NCBI RefSeq assembly: GCF_023715685.1 | Contig: NZ_JAMBOQ010000012.1 | Span: forward strand, 1-59,220 | Direction of reading: 5' to 3' | Origin: Priestia aryabhattai | Lineage (GTDB): Bacteria > Bacillota > Bacilli > Bacillales > Bacillaceae_H | DNA: 59,220 nt | Shown: in pieces, positions 10,083-18,210 of the stretch | Layout: every line of letters begins with the position of its first letter | Numbering within the stretch: the stretch's first letter is position 1 | Notes under the pieces: generated by a model | What the model saw: only the letters and a program-made list of their open reading frames with translations | What the model was told of the DNA's origin: nothing | The model's database searches: none | Position numbers and translations under genes: made by a program

Positions 10083-11534
10083 ATGTCAAGCGAAGTAAGA
10101 GTTCGTTATGCCCCGAGTCCAACTGGACATCTTCATATAGGGAATGCAAGAACAGCACTATTTAATTATTTATTTGCACGAAATCAAAACGGTAAATTTA
10201 TTATTCGTATTGAAGATACAGATCAAAAGCGTAATATCGAAGGCGGAGAAGAAAGTCAGCTGCGCTATTTAAAATGGTTAGGTATTGAATGGGATGAGAG
10301 TATTGACGTAGGCGGTGAATACGGTCCTTACCGCCAGTCTGAGCGTACAGAAATCTATCAGAAGTATACGGAAGAACTTCTTGAAAAAGGATTAGCGTAT
10401 CACTGTTACTGTACGTCAGAAGAGCTTGAAAAGGAGCGTGAAAAACAGCAAGCGAACAGTCAAATGCCCCGCTATTCAGGTAAGTGCCGTAACTTAACAG
10501 CTGAACAGCGTGCTGAACTAGAAGCAGAAGGCCGTGAGCCAAGCATTCGCTTCCGTGTTCCTAGTAACACAGAAATTAAGTGGAACGATATTGTAAAAGA
10601 TGAAGTATCATTTGAGTCTGAAGGCATTGGTGATTTCGTTATTGTGAAAAAAGACGGTACGCCAACATATAACTACGCTGTAGCCATTGATGATCATCTA
10701 ATGAAGATGACACATGTTCTTCGCGGGGATGACCATATTTCTAATACACCGAAGCAAATTCTTGTGTATGAAGCTTTAGGCTGGACGCCTCCTGTATTTG
10801 GTCATATGACATTAATCGTAAATGAAAATCGTCGCAAGCTAAGTAAGCGTGATGAGTCAATCATTCAGTTTATTGAGCAATATAAAGAATTAGGCTATTT
10901 GCCAGAAGCACTGTTTAATTTTATTACAATGCTTGGCTGGTCACCTGTGGGTGAAGAAGAAATCTTCTCTAAAGAACAGTTCATTGAAATTTTTGACCCG
11001 GCTCGTTTATCAAAATCTCCAGCACTATTTGATACAAGCAAATTACGTTGGATGAACAACCAATACATGAAACAATTGGATTTAGACGAGGTAGTAGCTT
11101 TATCAGTTCCTCACTTAGTGAAAGCTGGAAAAATTGAAGAAACGCGCGATGCAGAAACAGAACAATGGGTACGTGACTTAGTCGCTCTATACCAAGAACA
11201 AATGAGCTTTGGCGCTGAGATTGTTGAACTTACTGAAATGTTCTTTAAGAAAGAAATTGATTACAGTGAAGAAGCAAAAGCAGTGCTTGCTGAAGAGCAA
11301 GTACCGGAAGTGTTAAAAGCATTTGCTGAAGAGATTTCTTCTTTAAAAGAATTCAGCGCTGATGAGATTAAGGCAGCAACAAAAGCAGTACAAAAAGCAA
11401 CAGGTCAAAAAGGTAAAAAACTATTTATGCCAATTCGTGTAGCAACAACAGGCGAAACACATGGTCCTGAGCTTCCAAAAGCTATTTCTCTTTTAGGAAA
11501 AGAAACAGTTTTAGCACGTTTACAAAGCATTTAA
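10083..11534 (+). CDS. gltX: Glutamyl-tRNA synthetase (GltX)
   Basis: GltX charges tRNA-Glu. In Bacillus it also mischarges tRNA-Gln, which GatCAB then amidates. I start it at ATG 10083, 11 nt after GGAGG; the in-frame TTG at 10065 overlaps that RBS. The 483-residue class I synthetase shows the HIGH-type motif [11 protein letters not shown] (11-21), a KMSKS-type KLSKRDES motif mid-protein, and a helical anticodon-binding C-terminal half. It has its own promoter and is followed directly by the cysE T-box promoter. Confidence 0.97.
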   Translation: MSSEVRVRYAPSPTGHLHIGNARTALFNYLFARNQNGKFIIRIEDTDQKRNIEGGEESQLRYLKWLGIEWDESIDVGGEYGPYRQSERTEIYQKYTEELLEKGLAYHCYCTSEELEKEREKQQANSQMPRYSGKCRNLTAEQRAELEAEGREPSIRFRVPSNTEIKWNDIVKDEVSFESEGIGDFVIVKKDGTPTYNYAVAIDDHLMKMTHVLRGDDHISNTPKQILVYEALGWTPPVFGHMTLIVNENRRKLSKRDESIIQFIEQYKELGYLPEALFNFITMLGWSPVGEEEIFSKEQFIEIFDPARLSKSPALFDTSKLRWMNNQYMKQLDLDEVVALSVPHLVKAGKIEETRDAETEQWVRDLVALYQEQMSFGAEIVELTEMFFKKEIDYSEEAKAVLAEEQVPEVLKAFAEEISSLKEFSADEIKAATKAVQKATGQKGKKLFMPIRVATTGETHGPELPKAISLLGKETVLARLQSI

Positions 11535-11536
11535 AG

Positions 11537-11565
11537 TTAACAAATTTCTATTTTGCCCATATGAT
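11537..11565 (+). promoter_or_regulatory. SigA promoter of the cysE-cysS T-box operon
   Basis: TTAACA (11537-11542) and TATGAT (11560-11565) are spaced 17 bp and lie directly after the gltX stop. Transcription would start near 11572, just upstream of T-box stem I. Confidence 0.6.
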
Positions 11566-11574
11566 AAAATAATC

Positions 11575-11830
11575 AAATATGGATATCGTTGAGAAGGAAG
11601 AGTAGGCAAGTTCATTGCATATCAGAGAGGGTTATCACCGGCTGAAAGTAACCTATGACAAAACTTGTTGAAGTGCGCCTTTGAGTCTTTTGTTGAATGC
11701 TAATAAGTAAGTAGGCAAAAGCGGGTACTTTCACGTTATGAGAGCAGAGTTGGGATTGTTTGTTGATCCAAACAGAGTGGAACCGCGTATATACGTCTCT
11801 GTGTCATTTGACATAGGGGCGTTTTTTTAT
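11575..11830 (+). promoter_or_regulatory. T-box riboswitch, cysteine-specific
   Basis: A tRNA-sensing leader fills the 338-nt gltX-cysE gap. Stem I is visible: AAGG (11594-11597) pairs with CCTT (11678-11681) and CAAGTT (11607-11612) with AACTTG (11663-11668). Between them lies a specifier loop containing AGTA on the 5' side and GAAG-TGC on the 3' side, so the specifier codon is TGC (Cys) at 11674-11676. The T-box core AGAGTGGAACCGCG is at 11774-11787. The terminator stem is 11793-11805 with 11810-11822 (13 bp), followed by a T run. Uncharged tRNA-Cys should prevent termination and raise cysE-cysS expression. Confidence 0.93.
11793..11829 (+). terminator. T-box regulated terminator
   Basis: A 13-bp stem (ACGTCTCTGTGTC with GACATAGGGGCGT, including G-T pairs) with a 4-nt loop is followed by seven T. 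It is the conditional terminator of the cysteine T-box. Confidence 0.9.
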
Positions 11831-11872
11831 ACAATCAATGAATAGATAGAGGAATAGCGGAATTGGGGTGAG

Positions 11873-12532
11873 ATGATGCTAAAGTTGTTAAAGGAAGACA
11901 TTGAGGCCATATTTGAACAAGATCCTGCGGCAAGAAGTTATATTGAAGTGATATTAACCTATTCGGGGTTGCATGCTATTTGGGCACATAGATTAGCTCA
12001 CGGGCTTTTTAAAAGAAAGTGGTTTTTTCTGGCACGTGTAATCTCACAAATTAGCCGATTCTTCACAGGGATTGAAATTCATCCGGGTGCGAAAATTGGC
12101 CGCCGATTTTTTATTGACCACGGAATGGGAATTGTTATTGGGGAAACGTGCGAAATTGGAGATAATGTAACGGTATATCAAGGAGTAACACTCGGAGGAA
12201 CAGGGAAAGAAAAAGGAAAGCGTCACCCGACGATTGAAGACAATGTCTTAATTGCAACAGGTGCTAAAGTGTTAGGGTCGATTACGATTCATGCGCACTC
12301 CAAAATTGGAGCAGGCTCAGTTGTGTTAAATGACGTTCCAGAAAACTCAACGGTTGTTGGTATCCCTGGCCGAGTCGTCATTCAAAATGGCGTCCGGATT
12401 CCAAAAGATTTGAATCATCAAGATTTGCCAGATCCAGATGCAGAGCGTTTCAAACAGCTAGAGAAAGAAATTTTACACCTGCAAAATCAATTAAAGGAAT
12501 TAAAAGAAGGGAAGATTCACCATGGCAATTAA
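11873..12532 (+). CDS. cysE: Serine O-acetyltransferase (CysE)
   Basis: CysE acetylates L-serine with acetyl-CoA, the first committed step of cysteine synthesis. The 219-residue protein has an N-terminal helical domain and a left-handed beta-helix of hexapeptide repeats (about 65-175) with [15 protein letters not shown] and [12 protein letters not shown] at the active site. Two adjacent ATGs (11873, 11876) are possible; GGGGTG at 11865-11870 is better spaced for the second. It overlaps cysS by 11 nt. The upstream Cys T-box ties both genes to tRNA-Cys charging. Confidence 0.96.
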   Translation: MMLKLLKEDIEAIFEQDPAARSYIEVILTYSGLHAIWAHRLAHGLFKRKWFFLARVISQISRFFTGIEIHPGAKIGRRFFIDHGMGIVIGETCEIGDNVTVYQGVTLGGTGKEKGKRHPTIEDNVLIATGAKVLGSITIHAHSKIGAGSVVLNDVPENSTVVGIPGRVVIQNGVRIPKDLNHQDLPDPDAERFKQLEKEILHLQNQLKELKEGKIHHGN

Positions 12533-13919
12533 GCTATATAACACGTTAACACGTCAAAAAGAGACGTTTGTACCGTTAGAAGAAAACAAAGTCAAAATGT
12601 ACGTGTGCGGACCGACCGTGTATAACTATATTCATATTGGAAATGCACGTCCTGCGATCGTATTTGATACGGTGCGCCGCTATTTAGAATTTAGGGGCTA
12701 CGATGTAGAGTATGTCTCAAACTTCACAGATGTGGATGATAAATTAATTAAGGCAGCAAAAGAGTTAGGAGAAGATGTTCCAACGATCGCAAACCGCTTC
12801 ATCGATGCCTACTTTGAAGATACGTCAGCTCTTGGGTGCAAGCATGCGGATGTGCATCCACGCGTAACTGAAAATATGGATATCATTATTGAGTTCATCG
12901 ATGAACTGGTGAAAAAAGGCTATGCATATGAGTCAGAGGGCGATGTATATTATCGTACGCGTAAGTTTGAAGGATACGGAAAATTATCACATCAGTCTAT
13001 TGATGAATTGCAATCCGGTGCTCGTATCGAAGTTGGAGAAAAGAAAGAAGACCCATTAGACTTTACTCTTTGGAAAGCAACTAAAGATGGAGAGATTGCG
13101 TGGGATAGCCCTTGGGGGCAAGGAAGACCGGGCTGGCATATCGAGTGCTCAGCGATGGCACGCAAGTATTTAGGTGATACAATCGATATCCACGCAGGCG
13201 GTCAGGACTTAGCTTTCCCTCATCACGAAAATGAAATTGCCCAATCAGAAGCTCTCACTGGGAAAACGTTTGCGAAATACTGGCTTCATAACGGATATAT
13301 CAATATTGATAATGAAAAGATGTCTAAATCACTAGGGAACTTCGTGTTAGTTCATGACATTATTAAAAAGCACGATCCTTCTCTACTTCGATTCTTTATT
13401 TTATCTGTTCACTATCGTCACCCAATTAACTATAACGAAGAAATTTTAGAGAATACGCGCAAAGGGTTTGAGCGTCTGCAAACAGCTTACGGCAACCTAA
13501 CTCACCGTCTAGAAGCAGCAACAAACCTTCAAGAAGATGCTTCAGAATGGTTCGAAAAGCTAAAAGAGCTTCGCGAAACGTTTGTTGAAGAGATGGATGA
13601 TGATTTTAATACGGCAAATGCCATTTCTGTTCTGTTCGAGCTAGCAAAGCAAGCTAACTTGTATTTATTAGAACAAACAACGTCTACAGATGTAATTGAA
13701 GCCTTTATTAAAGAGTTTAAAGAATTAGGTGCTGCGATAGGCATTACGTTTGGAGAAGCTGAACTTCTAGACGAAGAAATCGATCAATTGATCCAAGATC
13801 GTATTCAAGCTCGTAAAGATCGCAATTTCCAATTGGCAGATCAAATTCGAGATGAATTAAAAGCTAAAAATATTATTTTAGAAGATACGGCGCAAGGAAC
13901 AAGATGGAAAAGAGGATAA
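12522..13919 (+). CDS. cysS: Cysteinyl-tRNA synthetase (CysS)
   Basis: CysS charges tRNA-Cys and so sets the signal read by the T-box upstream. The 465-residue class I synthetase has the zinc-coordinating C29 in CGPTVYNY, the HIGNARP motif next to it, WHIECSAMA (about 206-214), the HHENEIAQ zinc-site region, and KMSKSLGN (about 266-273). It starts inside the end of cysE, giving translational coupling between cysteine synthesis and its use. Confidence 0.97.
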   Translation: MAIKLYNTLTRQKETFVPLEENKVKMYVCGPTVYNYIHIGNARPAIVFDTVRRYLEFRGYDVEYVSNFTDVDDKLIKAAKELGEDVPTIANRFIDAYFEDTSALGCKHADVHPRVTENMDIIIEFIDELVKKGYAYESEGDVYYRTRKFEGYGKLSHQSIDELQSGARIEVGEKKEDPLDFTLWKATKDGEIAWDSPWGQGRPGWHIECSAMARKYLGDTIDIHAGGQDLAFPHHENEIAQSEALTGKTFAKYWLHNGYINIDNEKMSKSLGNFVLVHDIIKKHDPSLLRFFILSVHYRHPINYNEEILENTRKGFERLQTAYGNLTHRLEAATNLQEDASEWFEKLKELRETFVEEMDDDFNTANAISVLFELAKQANLYLLEQTTSTDVIEAFIKEFKELGAAIGITFGEAELLDEEIDQLIQDRIQARKDRNFQLADQIRDELKAKNIILEDTAQGTRWKRG

Positions 13920-13926
13920 TAGTGTT

Positions 13927-14352
13927 ATGAGCAGCAGTAAATTAGATGTAAAACAGCTAAATAGCTTAGCTCTTGCTTATATGGGTGATGCGGTGTTTGA
14001 TTTACATGTTCGCCGCCACCTGCTGGTGTTAGGGACAGTGCGCCCTAACCAGCTTCATAATAAAGCTAAAAAATATGTATCAGCAAAAGCACAAGCGCAA
14101 ATCGTATATTATTTTAAAAATGAAAACTTTTTTACTGAAGAAGAAGAAGGTGTACTGCGCCGAGGACGCAATGCGAAGTCCGGTACAGTCCCTAAAAACA
14201 CAGATGTGCAAACGTATCGCTACAGTACGGCATTTGAAGCGGTCGTAGGCTATTTGTATCTCTTAGGTGAAGAAGAAAGAATGATGGAACTTATTACTAA
14301 AGCTATCTCTTTCGTCGATGAAGGAGAGGGAGGAATGAATCATGGAACATGA
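13927..14352 (+). CDS. mrnC: Mini-ribonuclease III (MrnC)
   Basis: Mini-III is an RNase III catalytic domain without a dsRNA-binding domain and matures 23S rRNA. The 141-residue protein carries [16 protein letters not shown] near 12-27, including the RNase III acidic residues, and the [16 protein letters not shown] helix near 103-118. It sits 7 nt after cysS and overlaps rlmB by 11 nt, so it shares the T-box-led transcript. Confidence 0.95.
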   Translation: MSSSKLDVKQLNSLALAYMGDAVFDLHVRRHLLVLGTVRPNQLHNKAKKYVSAKAQAQIVYYFKNENFFTEEEEGVLRRGRNAKSGTVPKNTDVQTYRYSTAFEAVVGYLYLLGEEERMMELITKAISFVDEGEGGMNHGT

Positions 14353-15085
14353 ATTTATCATTGGACGTAATCCAGTCCTAGAAGCCCTAAAGTCTGGGCG
14401 CGACATTAACAAACTATGGATTGCCGAAGGATCGCAAGGCGGTTCTATGGGGCAAATCACGCAGTTAGCAAAACGTAATGGTGTATTGGTGCAGTTTGTA
14501 CCGAAAAAGAAAATTGAGCAAATGGTAGATGGTATTCATCAAGGAGTGGCTGCACAAGTTGCTGCTTATCAGTATGCAGAGTTGGATGATTTATTTAACT
14601 TAGCAGAAAAACGTAATGAAAGTCCGTTTTTTCTTCTGTTAGATGAGCTTGAAGATCCCCATAATTTAGGTTCTATTATGCGAACAGCCGATGCCGTTGG
14701 CGCACACGGTATCATTATTCCAAAGCGCCGTGCAGTTGGATTAACAGCCACTGTAGCAAAGGCGTCTACAGGAGCGATTGAACATATTCCTGTAGCAAGG
14801 GTAACAAACCTATCAAGGACGATTGATGAATTAAAAGATCGAGGCGTATGGATTGTTGGAACAGATGCGAAAGAAAGCGACGATTACCGCAACTTAGATG
14901 GAGGCATGCCGCTTACGTTAGTGATTGGAAGCGAAGGAAAAGGAATGAGTCGTTTGATTCGTGAAAAATGCGACTTTCTTGTACAGCTTCCAATGGTTGG
15001 GCATGTTACATCGTTAAATGCATCTGTAGCAGCTAGTCTTCTCATGTATGAGGTTTACCGAAAACGCCATCCTCTAGGTGAATAA
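14342..15085 (+). CDS. rlmB: RlmB-type 23S rRNA 2'-O-methyltransferase (TrmH/SpoU family)
   Basis: This SPOUT methyltransferase is predicted to methylate a 23S rRNA guanosine ribose (G2251 in E. coli numbering). The 247 residues have an N-terminal substrate-binding domain ([13 protein letters not shown]) and the three SPOUT motifs: [31 protein letters not shown], and [14 protein letters not shown], which forms the trefoil knot. It starts within the end of mrnC, another rRNA enzyme, and ends 2 nt before rae1. Confidence 0.94.
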   Translation: MEHEFIIGRNPVLEALKSGRDINKLWIAEGSQGGSMGQITQLAKRNGVLVQFVPKKKIEQMVDGIHQGVAAQVAAYQYAELDDLFNLAEKRNESPFFLLLDELEDPHNLGSIMRTADAVGAHGIIIPKRRAVGLTATVAKASTGAIEHIPVARVTNLSRTIDELKDRGVWIVGTDAKESDDYRNLDGGMPLTLVIGSEGKGMSRLIREKCDFLVQLPMVGHVTSLNASVAASLLMYEVYRKRHPLGE

Positions 15086-15087
15086 GA

Positions 15088-15597
15088 ATGGATATTCTAC
15101 TAGTGGATGGTTATAACATGATAGGTGCGTGGCCCGACCTAAGAAAGCTTAGAGATAATGATTTAGCCAGTGCTCGAGACCTGTTAATCGAAAAGATGGC
15201 AGAGTATCAAGCATATATGGGCTATCGTGTCATTATTGTCTTCGATGCTCATATGGTCGAAGGAATTGAAAAGAAGGCAAAAAATCATAAGGTTGACGTT
15301 GTATTTACAAGAGAAAATGAAACAGCGGATGAGTACATTGAAAAGCTGGCTCAAGTGCTAAACAATGTGAAGACACAGATTCATGTTGCCACATCTGATT
15401 TTACGGAACAGTGGGCAATTTTTGGACAAGGTGCGCTTAGAATTTCTGCTCGAGAATTGTACAACGAAATTGAGCAAATTGAGAAACATATTAATCTTGA
15501 TGTGAAGTCTATTCAAAATCAAAAGCCAGCGGCACGCATTCAACTTTCCAATCAAGTAGCCGAAATTTTCGAAAAATGGCGTCGGGGACAGCGGTGA
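15088..15597 (+). CDS. rae1: Rae1 (YacP), ribosome-associated NYN/PIN endoribonuclease
   Basis: Rae1 cleaves certain mRNAs in the ribosomal A site in B. subtilis. The 169-residue protein is a NYN-domain nuclease: ILLVDGYNMIGAW (3-15) supplies the first acidic residue, VIIVFDAHMV (about 48-57) and ENETADEYIEKLA (about 75-87) the others, and VATSDFTEQW the last. It follows rlmB by 2 nt, ending a run of cysE, cysS, mrnC, rlmB and rae1 without visible internal terminators. Confidence 0.93.
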   Translation: MDILLVDGYNMIGAWPDLRKLRDNDLASARDLLIEKMAEYQAYMGYRVIIVFDAHMVEGIEKKAKNHKVDVVFTRENETADEYIEKLAQVLNNVKTQIHVATSDFTEQWAIFGQGALRISARELYNEIEQIEKHINLDVKSIQNQKPAARIQLSNQVAEIFEKWRRGQR

Positions 15598-15602
15598 GGT
15601 TA

Positions 15603-15632
15603 TTGACGGTACGGAATTAGCTACTGTATAAT
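15603..15632 (+). promoter_or_regulatory. SigA promoter of sigH
   Basis: TTGACG (15603-15608) and a perfect TATAAT (15627-15632) are spaced 18 bp, starting 6 nt after the rae1 stop. In B. subtilis the equivalent promoter is SigA-dependent and repressed by AbrB. The AbrB part is inference; no defined site is readable. Confidence 0.75.
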
Positions 15633-15665
15633 ATTTCTATCTACTGTGCGGTCGGGGGGATCGAT

Positions 15666-16316
15666 ATGGGCGATAATTATGGGAGAAAACTGCATGCTCA
15701 TTTCGAACAACAAGAGGATGAAACAGTTGTCGATCTTGTGCATAAAGGCGATATTGACGCATTAGAGTATTTGATTCATAAATACAAAAATTTTGTGCGA
15801 GCAAAGGCGCGGTCATATTTTTTAATTGGGGCAGACCGTGAAGATATTGTGCAAGAAGGTATGATAGGGTTATATAAGGCAATTAGAGATTTTAGAGAAG
15901 ATAAGCTAGCTTCGTTTAAAGCTTTTGCTGAACTTTGCATTACCAGGCAAATTATTACCGCTATTAAAACCGCAACAAGGCAAAAACATATTCCATTAAA
16001 CTCTTATGTATCATTGGACAAGCCAATATATGATGAAGAGTCCGACCGAACCTTAATGGATGTTATTTCGGGGACAAAAGTAGCAAATCCGGAAGAGTTG
16101 CTCATTAATCGAGAGAAGTTTGATGATATTGAATTAAAGATGGCTGAACTGTTAAGTGATCTTGAGCGAAAAGTTCTCGTTCTTTATTTAGATGGTCAAT
16201 CTTATCAAGAGATTTCAGAAGAGTTAAACCGCCACGTCAAATCCATCGATAATGCACTTCAGCGTGTGAAGAGGAAATTAGAGCGCTACCTCGAGATTCG
16301 TGAAATCACAATGTAG
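15666..16316 (+). CDS. sigH: RNA polymerase sigma-H factor (SigH)
   Basis: SigH directs early stationary-phase, competence and sporulation-initiation transcription. The 216-residue sigma-70 family protein shows region 2 (about 45-115, including DREDIVQEGMIGLYKAIRDF and the core-binding helices) and region 4 (about 150-205, with LDGQSYQEISEELNRHVKSIDNALQR as the -35-recognising HTH). ATG 15666 follows a GGGGGG-rich RBS. It is monocistronic here, with a promoter upstream and a new promoter after it. Confidence 0.96.
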   Translation: MGDNYGRKLHAHFEQQEDETVVDLVHKGDIDALEYLIHKYKNFVRAKARSYFLIGADREDIVQEGMIGLYKAIRDFREDKLASFKAFAELCITRQIITAIKTATRQKHIPLNSYVSLDKPIYDEESDRTLMDVISGTKVANPEELLINREKFDDIELKMAELLSDLERKVLVLYLDGQSYQEISEELNRHVKSIDNALQRVKRKLERYLEIREITM

Positions 16317-16331
16317 CCTTCTATCCTCATA

Positions 16332-16359
16332 TTGACATGCTAAGAAAGTCTGTGATACT
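16332..16359 (+). promoter_or_regulatory. SigA promoter of rpmGB-secE
   Basis: A perfect TTGACA (16332-16337) is followed after 16 bp by GATACT (16354-16359), with an upstream TG (TGTGATACT) giving an extended -10. It lies 16 nt after the sigH stop. Confidence 0.65.
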
Positions 16360-16397
16360 TTTTTATAGACATTATCACTTTATAGGTGGTTGACATT

Positions 16398-16547
16398 ATG
16401 CGTAAAAAAGTTGTACTTGCGTGTGTGCAATGCGCTAGTCGTAACTATACGACTATGAAAAACACACAGCAAAACGAAGAGCGTTTAGAAATGAAGAAGT
16501 TTTGCAAAACGTGTAACGCACATACGATTCATCGTGAAACAAAGTAG
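16398..16547 (+). CDS. rpmGB: Ribosomal protein L33 (zinc-binding form)
   Basis: This 49-residue large-subunit protein has two CxxC pairs (C9/C12 and C36/C39), so it is the zinc-binding (C+) type of L33. Translation from ATG 16398 begins [12 protein letters not shown] and ends at TAG 16545-16547. It precedes secE, as in other Bacillus genomes. Zinc-free L33 paralogues usually exist elsewhere under Zur control; none is in this window. Confidence 0.93.
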   Translation: MRKKVVLACVQCASRNYTTMKNTQQNEERLEMKKFCKTCNAHTIHRETK

Positions 16548-16600
16548 ATCAATAATCTGCACAGACTAATACCCCTTTTACTTTATTGGAGGTTACAAAC

Positions 16601-16780
16601 ATGAACCGTGTAGGAAATTTCTTGCGTGATGTTGGGCGTGAGATGAAGAAGGTAAGTTGGCCTAAAAAAAATGAGCTAACCCGTTATACAATTACTGTTA
16701 TTTCTACAGTTGTATTTATGACACTCTTTTTTGTAGTAGTTGATTACGGAATTTCGTCACTTATTCGTTTAATCCCTTGA
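16601..16780 (+). CDS. secE: SecE, preprotein translocase subunit
   Basis: SecE is the small essential subunit that clamps SecY in the SecYEG channel. The 59-residue protein has a short amphipathic N-terminal part (FLRDVGREMKKVSWPKKNEL, the conserved family segment) and one membrane helix (about 32-54). I start it at ATG 16601, 8 nt after TGGAGG; an in-frame ATG at 16586 precedes that RBS. It follows rpmGB, and nusG comes after a structured 195-nt leader. Confidence 0.95.
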   Translation: MNRVGNFLRDVGREMKKVSWPKKNELTRYTITVISTVVFMTLFFVVVDYGISSLIRLIP

Positions 16781-16798
16781 ATAAATTGACTTAAATCA

Positions 16799-16807
16799 TG
16801 GTATAAT
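16799..16807 (+). promoter_or_regulatory. candidate nusG promoter (extended -10)
   Basis: TGGTATAAT (16799-16807) is an extended -10 box. The only -35-like match is TTGAAT (16777-16782) at a long 19-bp spacing. It lies upstream of the hairpin at 16831-16854, so transcripts from here would meet a terminator within about 20-40 nt. Confidence 0.5.
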
Positions 16808-16830
16808 AAAGCTAAATTATGTTTTTTTCA

Positions 16831-16860
16831 GAAAAGCCCGGAGACGGGTTTTTTAATTTG
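16831..16860 (+). terminator. secE-nusG intergenic terminator or attenuator
   Basis: The stem AAAAGCCCG (16832-16840) pairs with CGGGTTTTT (16845-16853) across a GAGA loop and runs into a T-rich tract. It is intrinsic-terminator-like and 51 nt after the secE stop, downstream of a candidate promoter. Confidence 0.7.
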
Positions 16861-16975
16861 CTTTAAGAATGATTGTGCTAGGAGTCAACTATTTTCCTAG
16901 TGCGTTGTCTGTGCAATAGATTAGGACATCTTATTTTATAGTGAGCTGGGAGGGAAGGACGTATAGTCCTCAGAA

Positions 16976-17509
16976 ATGGAGAAAAATTGGTATGTAGTTC
17001 ATACTTATTCTGGATATGAAAATAAAGTAAAAACAAACTTAGAAAAGCGCGTAGAAACAATGGGTATGCAAGATAAAATTTTCCGCGTTGTTGTTCCTGA
17101 AGAAGAAGAAAGAGAAATTAAGAACAATAAAGAAAAAATCACAAAGAAAAAAGTATTTCCAGGCTACGTGTTAGTTGAAATCATCATGACGGATGATTCA
17201 TGGTATGTAGTTCGTAATACACCTGGTGTTACGGGCTTTGTAGGTTCAGCAGGTTCAGGCTCAAAGCCAACTGCTCTTCTACCAGAAGAAGTAGAAATGA
17301 TCTTAAAACAAATGGGCATGGACGAGCAGCATGCTGACTTTGACTTTGAACTAAAAGAAACAGTATTGGTTCAAGAAGGTCCGTTTGCAAACTTCGAAGG
17401 TACCATTGAAGAAATCGATACAGATAAACGTAAAGTTAAAGTTCATGTTGATATGTTCGGAAGACAAACGCCAGTAGAGCTAGACTTTACACAAATTGAA
17501 AAAATATAA
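16976..17509 (+). CDS. nusG: NusG, transcription elongation/pausing factor
   Basis: NusG binds the RNA polymerase clamp; in Bacillus it stimulates sequence-specific pausing. The 177 residues comprise the NGN domain (about 1-115, opening NWYVVHTYSGYE and containing FPGYVLVE) and a C-terminal KOW domain (about 125-175, with VQEGPFANFEGTIEEID). ATG 16976 is the only good start, but the SD GGGAGGG (16948-16954) is 21 nt upstream, with a small hairpin (16956-16970) between. That is an unusual initiation region. Confidence 0.96.
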   Translation: MEKNWYVVHTYSGYENKVKTNLEKRVETMGMQDKIFRVVVPEEEEREIKNNKEKITKKKVFPGYVLVEIIMTDDSWYVVRNTPGVTGFVGSAGSGSKPTALLPEEVEMILKQMGMDEQHADFDFELKETVLVQEGPFANFEGTIEEIDTDKRKVKVHVDMFGRQTPVELDFTQIEKI

Positions 17510-17520
17510 TCTGTAAGACC

Positions 17521-17549
17521 TTGCAATTCATGAAGTTTAATGTTAATAT
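17521..17549 (+). promoter_or_regulatory. SigA promoter of rplK-rplA
   Basis: TTGCAA (17521-17526) and TAATAT (17544-17549) are spaced 17 bp, and TGT precedes the -10 (extended -10). The predicted start near 17556 gives a leader of about 119 nt containing an L1-type motif. Confidence 0.75.
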
Positions 17550-17620
17550 TTCATAAGTCAGTATGTCTCAAAACTAGAGACTAAAACAACTATTTCTTTA
17601 TTTTATATATAAAGAACATT

Positions 17621-17650
17621 GAGTGGGAGGGCATCGCCCTATTACCACAT
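17621..17650 (+). promoter_or_regulatory. L1-type binding motif in the rplK leader
   Basis: GTGGGAGG (17623-17630) and ACCACAT (17644-17650) enclose a small GGGC/GCCC hairpin; GTGG pairs with CCAC. This copies the L1-binding element of 23S rRNA (GGUGGGAGG...ACCAC in the L1 stalk), as in known L1 autoregulatory leaders. It lies 11 nt before the rplK RBS. Confidence 0.65.
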
Positions 17651-17674
17651 CACGGACTTAAGGAGGTGTGTCTC

Positions 17675-18100
17675 GTGGCTAAAAAAGTAATTAAACTTGT
17701 TAAGTTACAAATTCCTGCAGGTAAAGCAAATCCAGCGCCACCAGTTGGTCCTGCATTAGGTCAAGCCGGTGTTAACATCATGGGTTTCTGTAAGGAGTTT
17801 AACGCTCGCACAGCTGATCAAGCTGGTCTTATCATTCCTGTTGAAATCACGGTATTTGAAGACCGTTCATTTACATTTATTACGAAAACTCCACCTGCTG
17901 CTGTACTACTTAAGAAAGCGGCTGGTATTGAGTCTGGTTCTGGTGAACCAAACCGTAATAAAGTTGCAACAGTCAAGCGTGACAAAGTGCGTGAGATTGC
18001 TGAAACTAAAATGCCTGACTTAAACGCTGCTAGCGTTGAATCTGCAATGCGCATGGTAGAAGGTACAGCGCGCAGTATGGGAATCGTAGTTGAAGACTAA
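17675..18100 (+). CDS. rplK: Ribosomal protein L11
   Basis: L11 forms the GTPase-associated centre and is needed for RelA activation. The 141-residue protein starts at GTG 17675 behind AAGGAGGTGTG. The N-terminal domain contains [20 protein letters not shown], the proline-rich switch and thiostrepton region. The C-terminal rRNA-binding domain includes [10 protein letters not shown] and [10 protein letters not shown] at the end. It is paired with rplA as in most bacteria. Confidence 0.97.
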   Translation: MAKKVIKLVKLQIPAGKANPAPPVGPALGQAGVNIMGFCKEFNARTADQAGLIIPVEITVFEDRSFTFITKTPPAAVLLKKAAGIESGSGEPNRNKVATVKRDKVREIAETKMPDLNAASVESAMRMVEGTARSMGIVVED

Positions 18101-18123
18101 TTCCATTTGATTGGGTGTTAGAA

Positions 18124-18166
18124 GGTTGCGAGAAATGGAAGTTTTCCTATGCTCGCAACCTTTATT
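18124..18166 (+). other. Hairpin between rplK and rplA
   Basis: A perfect 9-bp stem GGTTGCGAG (18124-18132) / CTCGCAACC (18152-18160) is followed by TTTATT. The loop is 19 nt and the T tract is short, so it could be a weak terminator or attenuator, or an mRNA stabilising or processing structure. It directly precedes the second L1-type motif. Confidence 0.6.
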
Positions 18167-18167
18167 A

Positions 18168-18195
18168 GTGGGAGGTTATTCCGTTAAAACCACAT
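18168..18195 (+). promoter_or_regulatory. second L1-type binding motif, in front of rplA
   Basis: GTGGGAGG (18168-18175) and ACCACAT (18189-18195) repeat the key bases of the motif before rplK, again with GTGG/CCAC pairing. Here it directly abuts the rplA RBS (AAGGAGG at 18196-18202). Occupancy by L1 would plausibly mask rplA initiation. Confidence 0.55.
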
Positions 18196-18210
18196 AAGGA
18201 GGAAACAAAA

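Noticed and set aside
16786..16807. TTGACT (16786-16791) as the -35 for TATAAT at 16802
   Set aside because: The spacing is only 10 bp; the extended -10 is the better argument for a promoter there.
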